Shown piece after piece: positions 20,102 to 28,965 of a DNA stretch of 64,000 nt. Numbering within the stretch: the stretch's first letter is position 1; every line of letters starts with the position of its first letter. The translations under genes were made by a program, and so were the position numbers. This DNA comes from Burkholderiaceae bacterium (GTDB lineage: Bacteria; Pseudomonadota; Gammaproteobacteria; Burkholderiales; Burkholderiaceae_D): positions 40,758 through 104,757 of the forward strand of contig JARLJG010000063.1 in assembly GCA_031291325.1 (NCBI GenBank), written 5' to 3'. Below the pieces are notes generated by a model. That model ran no database searches and was not told where the DNA came from. It saw only the letters and a program-made list of their open reading frames with translations.

Positions 20102-21286
20102 GTGAATTATCGCACGCGTATCGTTACTTCTCTCGCCGACATCGGTCAAGCGCGCTGGGATGCCTTGCTGGCGCAGCAAAGCGACGCCAATCCCTTCCTG
20201 TCTTTTGCCTTCTTGCACGCGCTGCACGAGAGCGGCAGTGCTGCCGCCGACAGCGGCTGGCAGCCGCAATTCCTGACGCTGTGGCAGGGCGAGCAACTCG
20301 CCGCCGCCATGCCGCTGTATCTGAAATGGCACTCGTACGGCGAATATGTATTCGATTGGGCCTGGGCCGACGCCTATCGCCGCCACGGGCTGGAATATTA
20401 TCCGAAGCTGCTATCGGCCATTCCGTTTACGCCGGTGACCGGCGCCCGCCTGCTGGCTTGCGACGCCGCCGCGCAAAGCGCATTGATCGAAGCGCTGCAA
20501 CACCTGCAACAGGCGCGCGGGGTATCGTCGACCCATGTCCTGTATCCGCCGCAAGCGCAGGCCGAAGCCCTGCGCGACGCCGGCTTCATGGTGCGCTACG
20601 GGGTGCAATTCCATTGGATCAACGCCGGTTACGCCAGCTTCGACGATTTCCTGGCGACGCTGGAGCGCAAGAAGCGCAAAAACATCCGCACCGAGCGGCG
20701 CAAGGTCGAGGATGCCGGCGTGAGCTTCCGCCAAATTGCCGGGTCCGACATATCGACCGAAGAATGGGAATTTTTCAAGCGCTGTTACGACCGCACCTAC
20801 GCACTGCATGCGTCCACGCCCTATCTCAACCTGGAGTTCTTCCTGCGCATCGGCGCTACCATGCCGCACAACATTTTGCTGATCCTGGCCCTGCGCGACG
20901 GCGCGCCGATTGCCGCCTCGCTGGTCATCCACAGTGCGGATACGCTGTACGGACGCTATTGGGGCGCGCTCGAAGATATCCCTTGCCTGCATTTCGAGAC
21001 TGCATATTACCAGCCGCTCGAATTCTGCATCCGGCGCGGCCTGCGCTGTTTCGAGGGCGGCGCGCAAGGCGAACACAAGATGGCGCGCGGTTTCCTGCCG
21101 CAAAAGACGTGGTCGGCGCACTGGCTGGCACATCCGGCTTTCGCCGACGCGGTCGAGCAATTTCTACAACAGGAAGCCGGCGGAATCGATTCCTACATGG
21201 ACGAGTTGACCGAAAGAAATCCCTTTAAAGCCAGCCCGGAACATGCCCAAATTCGCCAGAAAATCGCGCAGGATTTTGATTCGTAA
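20102..21286 (+). CDS. GNAT/FemAB-like N-acyltransferase family protein
   Basis: A 394-residue protein of the group often annotated as peptidogalycan biosynthesis or DUF482 proteins, built on a double GNAT fold. Recognisable segments are NPFLSFAFLHALHESG near the start, FLATLERKKRKNIRTERRKV in the middle and LYGRYWG, CFEGGAQGEHKMARGF near residues 280-330. The substrate is unknown. Translation appears to start at a GTG; no earlier in-frame ATG exists before the nadE promoter region. It is divergent from nadE with 64 bp between them. Confidence 0.85.
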   Translation: MNYRTRIVTSLADIGQARWDALLAQQSDANPFLSFAFLHALHESGSAAADSGWQPQFLTLWQGEQLAAAMPLYLKWHSYGEYVFDWAWADAYRRHGLEYYPKLLSAIPFTPVTGARLLACDAAAQSALIEALQHLQQARGVSSTHVLYPPQAQAEALRDAGFMVRYGVQFHWINAGYASFDDFLATLERKKRKNIRTERRKVEDAGVSFRQIAGSDISTEEWEFFKRCYDRTYALHASTPYLNLEFFLRIGATMPHNILLILALRDGAPIAASLVIHSADTLYGRYWGALEDIPCLHFETAYYQPLEFCIRRGLRCFEGGAQGEHKMARGFLPQKTWSAHWLAHPAFADAVEQFLQQEAGGIDSYMDELTERNPFKASPEHAQIRQKIAQDFDS

Positions 21287-21332
21287 GAGAATTTTCCCGA
21301 AGAGCGTTGCGACCAAGGAGACAGCAAGCTTC

Positions 21333-21373
21333 TTGCCCACGCGCGCGTCTTGCACCTTGCGCCGCGTGGGCAA
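21333..21373. repeat. Inverted repeat with 11-base arms
   Basis: Arms TTGCCCACGCG and CGCGTGGGCAA enclose 19 bp. A run of A follows on the plus strand, which reads as T before the stem on the minus strand, so it is not a standard terminator for the leftward DUF5362 gene. The GCCCACGC motif recurs at 51052-51141. Confidence 0.6.
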
Positions 21374-21402
21374 AAAAGCGTGCACATTCCTACTAGATTG
21401 AA

Positions 21403-21888
21403 CTACGTGTGGCCGCGCATCATCATCATTGGCAGTGCGACGGCGGCGACCATTCCAATTACCATAAGCACGATCATGACCAGCGCCAGCACACCGACAA
21501 ACTTCCAGAATTTTTGCTGCTGTTGCAATGCCGCTTCCATGTCCTCCGCCCGTCCGTCCCTGACCAGCCTTCCGATGGCCGACGCATACTTGACAAGGTA
21601 GGTAGCCGGGAAAATATACGCCGCAGACATGACGAGATACACGACCCCCATGCCAGTGAATATACCCTGCGGCATTCCCGGCGCGCCAGACGCCATCATT
21701 GCCCCGCCAAATATCATGCCAAGTGCGCCAATGACCATGAATCCGGCGCCGATATACATCAAGATCCCAATCAACTGCACCCAACCCTTGGTGCCGCGCA
21801 AAGCGCTCACCATTTCGTCAGTAATTGCTCCCACTTTGATATTGTGGTCAGCCACGTTGGACTGCGGTGGAGAATATGCGTCTATCAT
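21403..21888 (-). CDS. DUF5362-like membrane protein
   Basis: A 161-residue inner-membrane protein with four predicted helices (about 38-62, 76-98, 124-150 region split by charged residues). After the first cytoplasmic 30 residues comes TKGWVQLIGILMYIGAGFM; between helices is YASAIGRLVRDGRAEDMEAA, predicted cytoplasmic. The layout matches the DUF5362 family, whose function is unknown. It ends in a Met-rich tail (PMMMMRGHT). The gene is monocistronic, flanked by an inverted repeat and by 235 bp of AT-rich intergenic sequence shared with the kinase gene. Confidence 0.7.
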   Translation of the reverse strand: MIDAYSPPQSNVADHNIKVGAITDEMVSALRGTKGWVQLIGILMYIGAGFMVIGALGMIFGGAMMASGAPGMPQGIFTGMGVVYLVMSAAYIFPATYLVKYASAIGRLVRDGRAEDMEAALQQQQKFWKFVGVLALVMIVLMVIGMVAAVALPMMMMRGHT

Positions 21889-22123
21889 GCGTGCCTTTCA
21901 TTGGGTTGGATTTCTTTCATTTTCTTATCGGTAGCGCGACGCCCTGCATGCGCTTGGCCGGTCTACGCCAACCATTATATACATAACAACATAGCATTCA
22001 ATTGCGCAGCACTGTGACCACGAAAATTACGTTCAATCCAGGAAACGTCAAACATTGTTAAATGATATGCAAATTGCAATTTTTCACTTGTTAAACCGTC
22101 CATATCAAGGCATCATTTAGCAT

Positions 22124-23152
22124 ATGATGCCAATTCCTGCGCGAACCAGCTCCCCGACTCACAATACCAACCGAATTGCGCGTTACTACCTGGTGCGCGA
22201 AATTGGACGAGGCTCGTTTGGCGCAGTCTATCTCGCCCGTGACCCGATCGTGGACCGCAACGTCGCAATCAAGACTTGTCATGTGCGCGGAAATTCCGCC
22301 GAGGACAAAGACGCCATACAGCAATTCATCAATGAAGCGCGCGCGACGGGGCGCCTTTGTCATCCCAATATCGTGACCATCTTCGACGCCGGCGACGACG
22401 GCGGCGCCGCTTTTATCGCGATGGAATATTTGCAGGGAACCTTACTGAGAAAACTGCTGGAAAGCGGTCATGCGTTCAGCGCCAAAGAAATTGCTGCTAT
22501 TTGCGGCAAACTGGCCGACGCGCTCGCCCACGCGCACAAGAACGGGGTGATTCACCGCGACATCAATCCATCGAATATTTTCGTGCTGGACGAGAATCAG
22601 CCGAAGATTTTCGATTTCGGCATCGCGCGCGCGCCCAATCGGATTCAACTCGAAGAAAATGACAACAAGCCGTACACGCTATTCAACAATAACCTGATCG
22701 GCACGCCCAACTACATGTCGCCCGAACAAGCCACCGGACGCCAGGTCGATCACTTGACCGACATCTATTCGCTGGGCGCAGTGATGTATGAAATGCTGGC
22801 CAACCGCCGCCCCTTCCAGTCCGACAGCACGGAAACCCTGCTGGAATCGATTGCCTACAAAGCGCCCCCCGCGCCGCACGAATTGAACAAGGCGGTGCCG
22901 CTGGCGCTGTCCCAGATCGTGATGAAGGCGATGAGCAAGCGCCCGGAAAAGCGCTATCAAAGCGGGCAGGAAATGGCGCACGACATCCATCTTTACCTGA
23001 CGCGCGACGGGCACGCGCGCAACAAGGCGCCGCTCGCCGCCAGTCAGGAAAAGGCGCCCTCCGCGCCGCCACCGCGCTTGCGCGCGCCTATCGTGCTAGC
23101 GGGTCTGCTGGCGTTGGCAGTCGCCGTCATCGCTTATTTCCGGTTTCTCTGA
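22124..23152 (+). CDS. Ser/Thr protein kinase (PknB-like) with a C-terminal membrane anchor
   Basis: A 342-residue Hanks-type kinase. Kinase domain about 20-290: glycine loop EIGRGSFGAVY, ATP-binding Lys50 (NVAIK), helix-C Glu71, catalytic loop HRDINPSN with Asp146, metal-binding DFG at 164-166, and GTPNYMSPEQ. In the catalytic loop the usual Lys two residues after Asp146 is Asn148, a substitution at a residue that normally contacts the ATP phosphate. A Pro-rich linker leads to one hydrophobic helix at about 322-340, so the kinase domain is probably cytoplasmic with a C-terminal anchor and no PASTA repeats. It converges on an HDOD gene with 15 bp between stops. Kinase activity is likely but the altered loop leaves doubt. 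Confidence 0.92.
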   Translation: MMPIPARTSSPTHNTNRIARYYLVREIGRGSFGAVYLARDPIVDRNVAIKTCHVRGNSAEDKDAIQQFINEARATGRLCHPNIVTIFDAGDDGGAAFIAMEYLQGTLLRKLLESGHAFSAKEIAAICGKLADALAHAHKNGVIHRDINPSNIFVLDENQPKIFDFGIARAPNRIQLEENDNKPYTLFNNNLIGTPNYMSPEQATGRQVDHLTDIYSLGAVMYEMLANRRPFQSDSTETLLESIAYKAPPAPHELNKAVPLALSQIVMKAMSKRPEKRYQSGQEMAHDIHLYLTRDGHARNKAPLAASQEKAPSAPPPRLRAPIVLAGLLALAVAVIAYFRFL

Positions 23153-23167
23153 ACGCGGGTCGAAGCG

Positions 23168-24799
23168 CTAACGCGAATTCAGAGCAGCCAACACCTGCCC
23201 CTTCAAGGTCTTGATCAGCGCCGCCTCGTCGGCGGGAACGCCTTCCGGCGCCGGCAGCGCGCGGTCGGCGTAGAAGAATCCGAACGGCTTCCTTTGCACC
23301 ACCAGCGGCAACACGATAAAGCTGCGCGCATCGGGCAGCAGGCGGCGATGCCAGGCAGGAATCAAATCGCGGATTTTCGCCGATCCGGCATCGGCAATCA
23401 TCAGATCGGCATCGTTTTCCATGGCCAGATGAAAAACGTCGCGCGCATTGGCAGCCGCAAACACGAAACCGTCCTGCCGCGCGCGATTATTTTCGCCCAG
23501 GGAAATCCGCGCGCGATACTGGCCGGTCTTCACATCCCTGATGCAAATCGTCGCAAACCGGAAGCCCATGCCGCGATAAATCGTCTCCAGCACCAGCATG
23601 ATCAAATCGTTCACCTTGCAGCGGCCAGATGCCATCATCTCGCTCACGTCCTGGATGCCGGTCATCAATTGCGCGCGCGCGTTGAGCGGCTTGCCGCTCG
23701 GATGACGCGCATCGGCCCGCAACGCGTTGCTGTCTTCGATGATGCTCATCAGCAATTCGCTGGGCAGCCCCGCCTCGGCCATCTCCGCCAGCGAGGTATC
23801 GTCGCCGCCGTCCGGGTCGGCTTCGTCTGTCTGCTCCAGCGCGTCATCGGCGGGGCACGCCTCAGTCAGGCAGGCTTGATCGGTCAACACACGCGCCTCT
23901 CGCGCAACCAGACTGAACATGACAGCCAAACTCTCGCGGTCGAGATTCAAGGCCGTGCCGAATCGGGCCAGCAAGGCCTTGCAGGCCGCCTCCTGCCCAT
24001 TCTCGTTGTCGCGCATCTTGGGTATCAAGTTGGCCGCCGCCGTGCTGAAGGCGACCACCTGCTGCATCCACTCGCCGCGCGTCTTGGGCGCGCGCAATAC
24101 GCCTTGCGGCAGCGGCGCGAGCGCGCTGACGATGGTGTCCGGGATTTGCCACTCCTGCAGCACGGATTCTCCCAGGAGATCGAAGCTGCAGCCCAGCACC
24201 TGCATCGACGCTTGCGTCGGCGTATGGCTGCCGCTTTCGATCAAGGCCGCAATCTCGCTATACAAGACGTGGTCGTGCGCCGCCACCAACAGGCGCCCCA
24301 TGTTCTTGAACAGCGCTGCGACGGCGACTTCTTCGGCATCCTTGAAGTGGCTGCGGCGCGCCATTTCACGACCGAATATGCTGGCGCTCAACGCCTGCGA
24401 CAATTCGGCGCGCACGCTCAAGGCCCGGTTGCCGGACATGCTATCGACCAGCAACATGGCCAGCGCGCATGTCTTCACGGTGTCGAATCCAAGCATGAAA
24501 ATCGCCTTGGAGATGGTCGTCACCGGCGCGCCCGAATAACTGCGATAGACCACGGTATTGGCGATGCGCAAGATCTTTTGCGTTAACGCGACGTCGGACA
24601 ACACGAAATAAGCGAGTTCGCGCACCGCCTCGTCGTTCGACGATGCCATCTGCACCACGCGCGAAATCGCGCTGCCGAGCGCTGGCAGGTCGGTGTCCTC
24701 GCCGATGCGTTGCAATAGCCGGTTGCGCGCGCTAACGACATCGTCGTCGGCCCAAAAGTCCAAAGGCGAAGGTGATGAATTCGGATCGCTCGGTTGCAC
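23168..24799 (-). CDS. HDOD-domain signalling protein with a GAF-like C-terminus
   Basis: A 543-residue cytoplasmic protein. Residues about 30-235 form an HDOD domain, a metal-independent relative of HD phosphohydrolases (LPALGSAISRVVQMAS, LTQKILRIANTVVYR, ISKAIFMLGFDTVKTCALAMLL). Residues about 360-540 look like a GAF-type sensor (MASGRCKVNDLIMLVLETIYRG, then SFIVLPLVVQRKPFGFFYADR). HDOD proteins usually act as regulators of motility, c-di-GMP or stress pathways without enzyme activity. In Betaproteobacteria similar modules are often fused to or next to Ser/Thr kinases, and here the kinase gene lies convergently beside it, suggesting one pathway; that link is inference. Confidence 0.88.
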   Translation of the reverse strand: MQPSDPNSSPSPLDFWADDDVVSARNRLLQRIGEDTDLPALGSAISRVVQMASSNDEAVRELAYFVLSDVALTQKILRIANTVVYRSYSGAPVTTISKAIFMLGFDTVKTCALAMLLVDSMSGNRALSVRAELSQALSASIFGREMARRSHFKDAEEVAVAALFKNMGRLLVAAHDHVLYSEIAALIESGSHTPTQASMQVLGCSFDLLGESVLQEWQIPDTIVSALAPLPQGVLRAPKTRGEWMQQVVAFSTAAANLIPKMRDNENGQEAACKALLARFGTALNLDRESLAVMFSLVAREARVLTDQACLTEACPADDALEQTDEADPDGGDDTSLAEMAEAGLPSELLMSIIEDSNALRADARHPSGKPLNARAQLMTGIQDVSEMMASGRCKVNDLIMLVLETIYRGMGFRFATICIRDVKTGQYRARISLGENNRARQDGFVFAAANARDVFHLAMENDADLMIADAGSAKIRDLIPAWHRRLLPDARSFIVLPLVVQRKPFGFFYADRALPAPEGVPADEAALIKTLKGQVLAALNSR

Positions 24800-24893
24800 T
24801 TTTTTTCCTCAAATTTCGACGCGGCGCGGGGAATTCGCCGCACTCACATGCAAGCATAACCCCAGAAGCAGCGCTATGCTCACCCAAAAGAAA

Positions 24894-24915
24894 AAAGCAC
24901 ACCGAAGTGTGCTTT
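24894..24915 (-). terminator. Rho-independent terminator of ppa
   Basis: A perfect nine-base stem AAAGCACAC/GTGTGCTTT closed by a four-base loop (TTCG on the minus strand), continuing into a T-run on the minus strand, 18 bp beyond the ppa stop. Confidence 0.92.
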
Positions 24916-24933
24916 GCGTTGCGCTTGGGTCGA

Positions 24934-25482
24934 TTAAAAGGCCGGCTTTTCCAACGCTTTGTTGTAGGCTTCCACGCCGGCCATGATTTCGGCCTTGGCT
25001 TCTTCCGGGCCGAACCAGCCTTCGATCTTGACCCATTTGCCTTTTTCGAGGTCTTTATAGTGCTCGAAAAAGTGTTGAATCTGTTTCAGCCGCATTTCAT
25101 TCAAGTCTTCCGGTTTTTGCCAACTGCTATACAGCGGCAATACTTTGTCGACCGGCACCGCCAGCAGTTTCGCATCGCCGCCGGCTTCATCGGTCATCTT
25201 CAACACGCCAATCGCGCGGCAGCGCACGACCACGCCTGGAAACAGCGCGTACGGAGTAATCACCAGGACGTCGACCGGGTCGCCATCGTCGGAAATGGTA
25301 TGCGGAATATAGCCGTAGTTGCACGGATAATGCATCGCGGTAGCCATGAAGCGATCGACAAAAATCGCACCGGACTCCTTGTCGACTTCATACTTGATCG
25401 GGTCGGCGTTCATCGGGATTTCGATGATGACGTTAAAGTCGTTTGGCAGATCGCGGCCAGCGGGAACGAGATTCAAGCTCAT
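24934..25482 (-). CDS. ppa: Inorganic pyrophosphatase (family I)
   Basis: Hydrolyses pyrophosphate to phosphate, pulling biosynthetic reactions forward; soluble cytoplasmic hexamer. The 182-residue protein carries [21 protein letters not shown], the family signature [13 protein letters not shown] and the metal-binding DGDPVDVLV, then [14 protein letters not shown]. The start is the ATG of MSLNLVPAG; the frame runs 24 codons further upstream without conservation. A TATAAT hexamer on the minus strand at 25527-25522 is a plausible -10 box with a weak -35. A strong terminator follows. Confidence 0.97.
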   Translation of the reverse strand: MSLNLVPAGRDLPNDFNVIIEIPMNADPIKYEVDKESGAIFVDRFMATAMHYPCNYGYIPHTISDDGDPVDVLVITPYALFPGVVVRCRAIGVLKMTDEAGGDAKLLAVPVDKVLPLYSSWQKPEDLNEMRLKQIQHFFEHYKDLEKGKWVKIEGWFGPEEAKAEIMAGVEAYNKALEKPAF

Positions 25483-25597
25483 GTTGCACTTTCGGTAAAA
25501 TAAAAAAATTACAGACCCGGTATTATAACGGGAATTGACGATTCCATGCTGCATTGCAGCAGCCGATTAGACAAGCCGGCACGCCTTGCCAACCCGC

Positions 25598-26794
25598 TTA
25601 CAGGATACTCGCTTGCGCGCATTGCCGGTAGTGCGCGGCTGCCTGCACCGGCTGTTCCAGCGCCTCGTGCAACTGTGCGAGTTTCAGATGGGCGTCGCGC
25701 AGGGTGGACGGCTCGATGGCGTCGGCCAATGCCTGCTCAAGATGGCGCTGCGCCTTGCCCCACAATTTCTGCTTCAAGCACAGCGTCCCCAGGGTCAGCG
25801 CCAGCTCGGCATCGCCGGCACGCTCGGCGCTCCATTTTTCGCAGCATTCGATTTGCGCCAGCAAGGCCGGCGACCCTTCGGCAGCAGCCGATTTGCGATA
25901 GGCGCGGATCAGCTTGTCGTCCCACTCCGCGTTCAATGCTTTCTCGACGATGGCGCGCGCCTCGTCGTGCAAACCGCGCGTATGGAAGGTGTCGGCGGCG
26001 CACACCGCGACGTACGACTTGACCCGGTCGGTGGCAGGGATGGTTTGCCACAGGTTGCGGATCGATTCGGCATCGTGATTGCGATCTTGCAGCAGATCAT
26101 GGTAGGCCAGTTCGCGCAGGCGGCGCGACAACGCCGGATGCAGCGCATTGTGATTGTCCAGCGAACGCACCAGGCGCAGCACTTCAGTCCAGTTGCGGGC
26201 GCGCTGGTTGGCTTTCAGCGCCAGCCGCAGCGCATGGATGTGGCGGGTGCCGCTGGCATTCAATTCCTTGACGGCAGCTAGCGCCAATTCCGGCTGATGG
26301 TCGTCGACCAGCAATTCGATGGTCGTCATCAGGCGCGCGGTTTTCAGCGGAATATCGTCCTGGATCGCCGACAACCACAGATCGCGCCGTTCGGACTGTC
26401 GCATCCGGTGCACGGCGCGCGCGGCAATCAGCGCTGCCAGCCCGGCATTGTCCGGCGAATCCAGCGCCCGCTTGGCGGCTCTTTCGGCGTGTCCGAAACG
26501 CCCCTCGAACAAGGCTTTCAACGCCTCGCGCAGTGCGCGGTTGCCTTCCCGTTCGCGTTTTTCCCGCCGATAGGCGGCCACCTTGCCTGGCAATTCCCGG
26601 GTGGTATTGATCGCGTTCCAGACAAAATGCAATACCAGGAACAGCAATACGGCAAGCAGCAGAAAAAGGTTGAGCGACAAATCGACCCGCGTCGGCGGAT
26701 AGAAAAAGACGACATTGCCGGGATCGAAGCGCGCCCCGACGGCCAGGCCGATCGCCACGAAAAATAATGCGACAACAGTGAGAAAAATGCGCAT
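25598..26794 (-). CDS. hemY: HemY-type TPR membrane protein
   Basis: HemY of proteobacteria (unrelated to the Bacillus protoporphyrinogen oxidase of the same name) is an inner-membrane protein of the haem locus thought to interact with haem-pathway enzymes. The 398 residues comprise two N-terminal helices (about 1-20 and 41-62) with FDPGNVVFFYPPTRVDLSLN between them, followed by tetratricopeptide-like helical repeats. The first helical block contains AAYRREKREREGNRALREAL. The start ATG overlaps the hemX stop by one base (TAATG), so translation is coupled. Last gene of hemC-hemD-hemX-hemY. Confidence 0.93.
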   Translation of the reverse strand: MRIFLTVVALFFVAIGLAVGARFDPGNVVFFYPPTRVDLSLNLFLLLAVLLFLVLHFVWNAINTTRELPGKVAAYRREKREREGNRALREALKALFEGRFGHAERAAKRALDSPDNAGLAALIAARAVHRMRQSERRDLWLSAIQDDIPLKTARLMTTIELLVDDHQPELALAAVKELNASGTRHIHALRLALKANQRARNWTEVLRLVRSLDNHNALHPALSRRLRELAYHDLLQDRNHDAESIRNLWQTIPATDRVKSYVAVCAADTFHTRGLHDEARAIVEKALNAEWDDKLIRAYRKSAAAEGSPALLAQIECCEKWSAERAGDAELALTLGTLCLKQKLWGKAQRHLEQALADAIEPSTLRDAHLKLAQLHEALEQPVQAAAHYRQCAQASIL

Positions 26795-27942
26795 TATTTG
26801 GCCTTGTAATTGCGCACGGCGTTCAGGCTTTCGGCCAGGGTCGGCATGTCGATAGACAGATTGCTGCTTTGCACTTGCCTGAGCAAGGCTTGCGCGACTT
26901 GCGTCTGCTTGGCGCGGGTATCGAAATACTTGCCGATTTCATCTTGCGCGGCCAGCATGTCGCTGCGGAAAGCCGATTCATTGCGTGACAGCAGCGCCAG
27001 TCGCGCATTCAACAGACGCAGCTTCAAGTTCTCGCGCGCGTAATAGGCTTGGGTGGGCGACAACAGCAGCGCATCCGGCGTGTCCACCGTGCGCACGCGG
27101 ATCAATTGCCTGATCTCACCCCACATTTCAGCGGTCCAGCTTTGCCATGTGTCTTCCAGAATGACCGACCAGTCGCGCTCGCGGCCCTTGGCCGCCGTGC
27201 CCAGCTTGGCGTCGATACGGCGCGAGGTCTTCGGCTGAGTCGCCGGCAAGGACGGCTTTTCGTCGGACAACAAAGGCATGCCGTCGACTTCGCTGATAAG
27301 GCTGTCGAGCCGCAACGCAATCCCGGTCGTATCGAGCGCCGGCAGCGCTTTCAATTGATCCATATCCTTGGCAATGGCGCGGCGGATCGTGATGAATTGC
27401 GGCTTGTCCGAGCGCGACAGGCTGCGATCGGCGTTTTGCAGCGCGATCAACGCGCCCGGCACGTTGCCGGCCAATTGCAATTGCTGGCTGGCGGTCGACA
27501 ACACTTGCTCGATCTCAGCCAAGGCCCAGTCGTCGCGATTCTTCGACAAGTCCTGGTAAAGCTGCTCCAGCGCCACTTGCTGGCTTTGCGCTTCGACCTG
27601 CTTGCTTTCCAGCACGGTGACCTTGGCTTGCAACTCCCTGGTCGCCTCTTCCGCATTTTTCGAGACCAACTTGGCTTCGGCGTTGATCAAATCGCCTTGC
27701 TGCAGCCGGTTGGCCAACTCCAGGCGCAATTTGCCGATTTCGTCGCGTGTCGTCCACCATTGCACTATTAGCAATAATGCCAAGCTGCCGACGGCAATGC
27801 TCATCCAGCGTGGCGTCAGGCCGATACCCGCAAGCGCTTGCGGCGCAGGGGTTGGGACGAGCGGAACCGTTCCCGCCTCGGTCGGCGAGGAGGAAGCAGG
27901 TGCTGGAGGGATCGGTTCAGGATTTGATTGTGATTCGTTCAT
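26794..27942 (-). CDS. hemX: HemX-type membrane protein of the haem operon
   Basis: A 382-residue protein with a Pro/Ser-rich cytoplasmic N-terminus (about 1-42), one membrane helix (about 45-63, MSIAVGSLALLLIVQWW) and a long periplasmic part. That part starts with a coiled coil (about 65-140, rich in Glu, Lys, Gln) and continues with DWALAEIEQVLSTASQQLQL, the most conserved block of the family. It was once annotated as uroporphyrin-III C-methyltransferase, but no methyltransferase motif is present; its exact role is unsettled. It overlaps hemD by four bases (ATGA) and hemY by one. Confidence 0.92.
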   Translation of the reverse strand: MNESQSNPEPIPPAPASSSPTEAGTVPLVPTPAPQALAGIGLTPRWMSIAVGSLALLLIVQWWTTRDEIGKLRLELANRLQQGDLINAEAKLVSKNAEEATRELQAKVTVLESKQVEAQSQQVALEQLYQDLSKNRDDWALAEIEQVLSTASQQLQLAGNVPGALIALQNADRSLSRSDKPQFITIRRAIAKDMDQLKALPALDTTGIALRLDSLISEVDGMPLLSDEKPSLPATQPKTSRRIDAKLGTAAKGRERDWSVILEDTWQSWTAEMWGEIRQLIRVRTVDTPDALLLSPTQAYYARENLKLRLLNARLALLSRNESAFRSDMLAAQDEIGKYFDTRAKQTQVAQALLRQVQSSNLSIDMPTLAESLNAVRNYKAK

Positions 27943-28718
27943 GCTTTGAATTGTAACGCGGCGAGCAAGCGTTCGTCGCCTGATCCTGTCTGTAGTACGT
28001 CGAGAAAACCCTCTTTTTGCGCAGTTTCCGCAATACGGGCGTGCGGAACAACGATTCGCTGCTGTTGCATTTTTGCGACGCCAGCCGGATCATCGAGTTG
28101 CGCGGCCATGTTGACCAGGATGCGCAACGCTTCCGAGCTGGTCACAATCCAGTCGTTTTTCCGTTCCAGAAGGGTTTGCAACTGCTGCCGCAATGCGGCG
28201 GAAAAGGCCGGTGCGCTGCGCGTATAGGCCGCGACTTGGGTCACGGCGACGCCCTGTTCGCGCAAACGATCGGCCAGCAATTCGCGCCCGGAGTCGCCAC
28301 GCACGATCAAGACCTTGCGCCCGCGCAGCGCGGCCATGTCGAGTTCTTCCAACAGCGATTCGGAATCTGTGCGCTCGGCGTTTTTCGGGCTGTAGATGAC
28401 GGCATCGGCGCCGGTCACGCCGTGCGCGGCCAGCGCCAGCTTGCTGCCTTCGCCCATCACTGCAATCGGCACCGTTGCCGGCCACTTGCCGATGTGGGCG
28501 AAAGCGGCGTCGATTGCATTCGGGCTGACGAACGCCACCAGCGCATAGTCTTCCAGCGCGGCCAGTGTGGCCTGCAGCGCTTGTGGGTCGTCCAGCGGGT
28601 GAATCTCCAGCAGCGGGAAAATCACGGCCTGACGCCCTAGCGCAGTCACGCGCTGCGCCAAGCCGACCGCTTGCGCCAGCGGACGGGTAATGACTACGAC
28701 GTTTGTTTGGTTTGCCAC
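27939..28718 (-). CDS. hemD: Uroporphyrinogen-III synthase
   Basis: Cyclises hydroxymethylbilane to uroporphyrinogen III, inverting ring D. The 259-residue protein is poorly conserved as a family but shows the expected two-lobed layout: VVVITRPLAQAVGLAQRV at the start, IFPLLEIHP, ALVAFVSPNAIDAAFAH, GRKVLIVRGDSGRELLADRL, and the second-lobe WIVTSSEALRILV. Position between hemC and hemX supports the call. It is separated from hemC by 247 bp containing two inverted copies of a repeat, so the usual hemC-hemD coupling is broken, while the hemD-hemX overlap is kept. Confidence 0.93.
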   Translation of the reverse strand: MANQTNVVVITRPLAQAVGLAQRVTALGRQAVIFPLLEIHPLDDPQALQATLAALEDYALVAFVSPNAIDAAFAHIGKWPATVPIAVMGEGSKLALAAHGVTGADAVIYSPKNAERTDSESLLEELDMAALRGRKVLIVRGDSGRELLADRLREQGVAVTQVAAYTRSAPAFSAALRQQLQTLLERKNDWIVTSSEALRILVNMAAQLDDPAGVAKMQQQRIVVPHARIAETAQKEGFLDVLQTGSGDERLLAALQFKA

Positions 28719-28751
28719 CAGCGTTGCCTGAGAATCTGATTATTATCTATA

Positions 28752-28810
28752 CTCCCCTCTCCCGCAGGCGGGAGAGGGGCCGGGGGTGAGGGCGTTTGAT
28801 CGAAGAGGGA
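28752..28810 (-). repeat. Family-1 palindromic repeat, reverse copy
   Basis: The reverse complement of the element at 28857-28947, including the palindromic core, the GGGGGTGAGGGCG block and the TTTGATCGAAGAG end. It faces that copy, giving a potential hairpin of about 55 base pairs in the hemC-hemD spacer. Confidence 0.85.
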
Positions 28811-28856
28811 AAAGAATAATTGTGAGGCACTTCCTATCTAATCCCCCGACACAACG

Positions 28857-28947
28857 AATGAAAACGATTTTTTTGTGTGTGTTGAAGACTTCTCTTCGAT
28901 CAAACGCCCTCACCCCCGACCCCTCTCCCGCCTGCGGGCGAGGGGAG
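28857..28947 (+). repeat. Family-1 palindromic repeat, forward copy
   Basis: Shares with the 5.2-kb copy the blocks GAAAACGATTT, ACTTCTCTTCGATCAA, CGCCCTCACCCCCG and the core CTCTCCCGCCTGCGGG in the same order. It lies 18 bp from the hemC stop codon. Confidence 0.85.
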
Positions 28948-28965
28948 CAGAGCGTGCGAGCTTAA

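Noticed and set aside
23294..24586. 430-codon open frame antisense to the HDOD gene
   Set aside because: Composition of a reverse-strand shadow and no recognisable motif.
28752..28947. Paired palindromes as a Rho-independent terminator of hemC
   Set aside because: The stems are much longer than a usual terminator and lack a T-run; the elements also occur in unrelated places.
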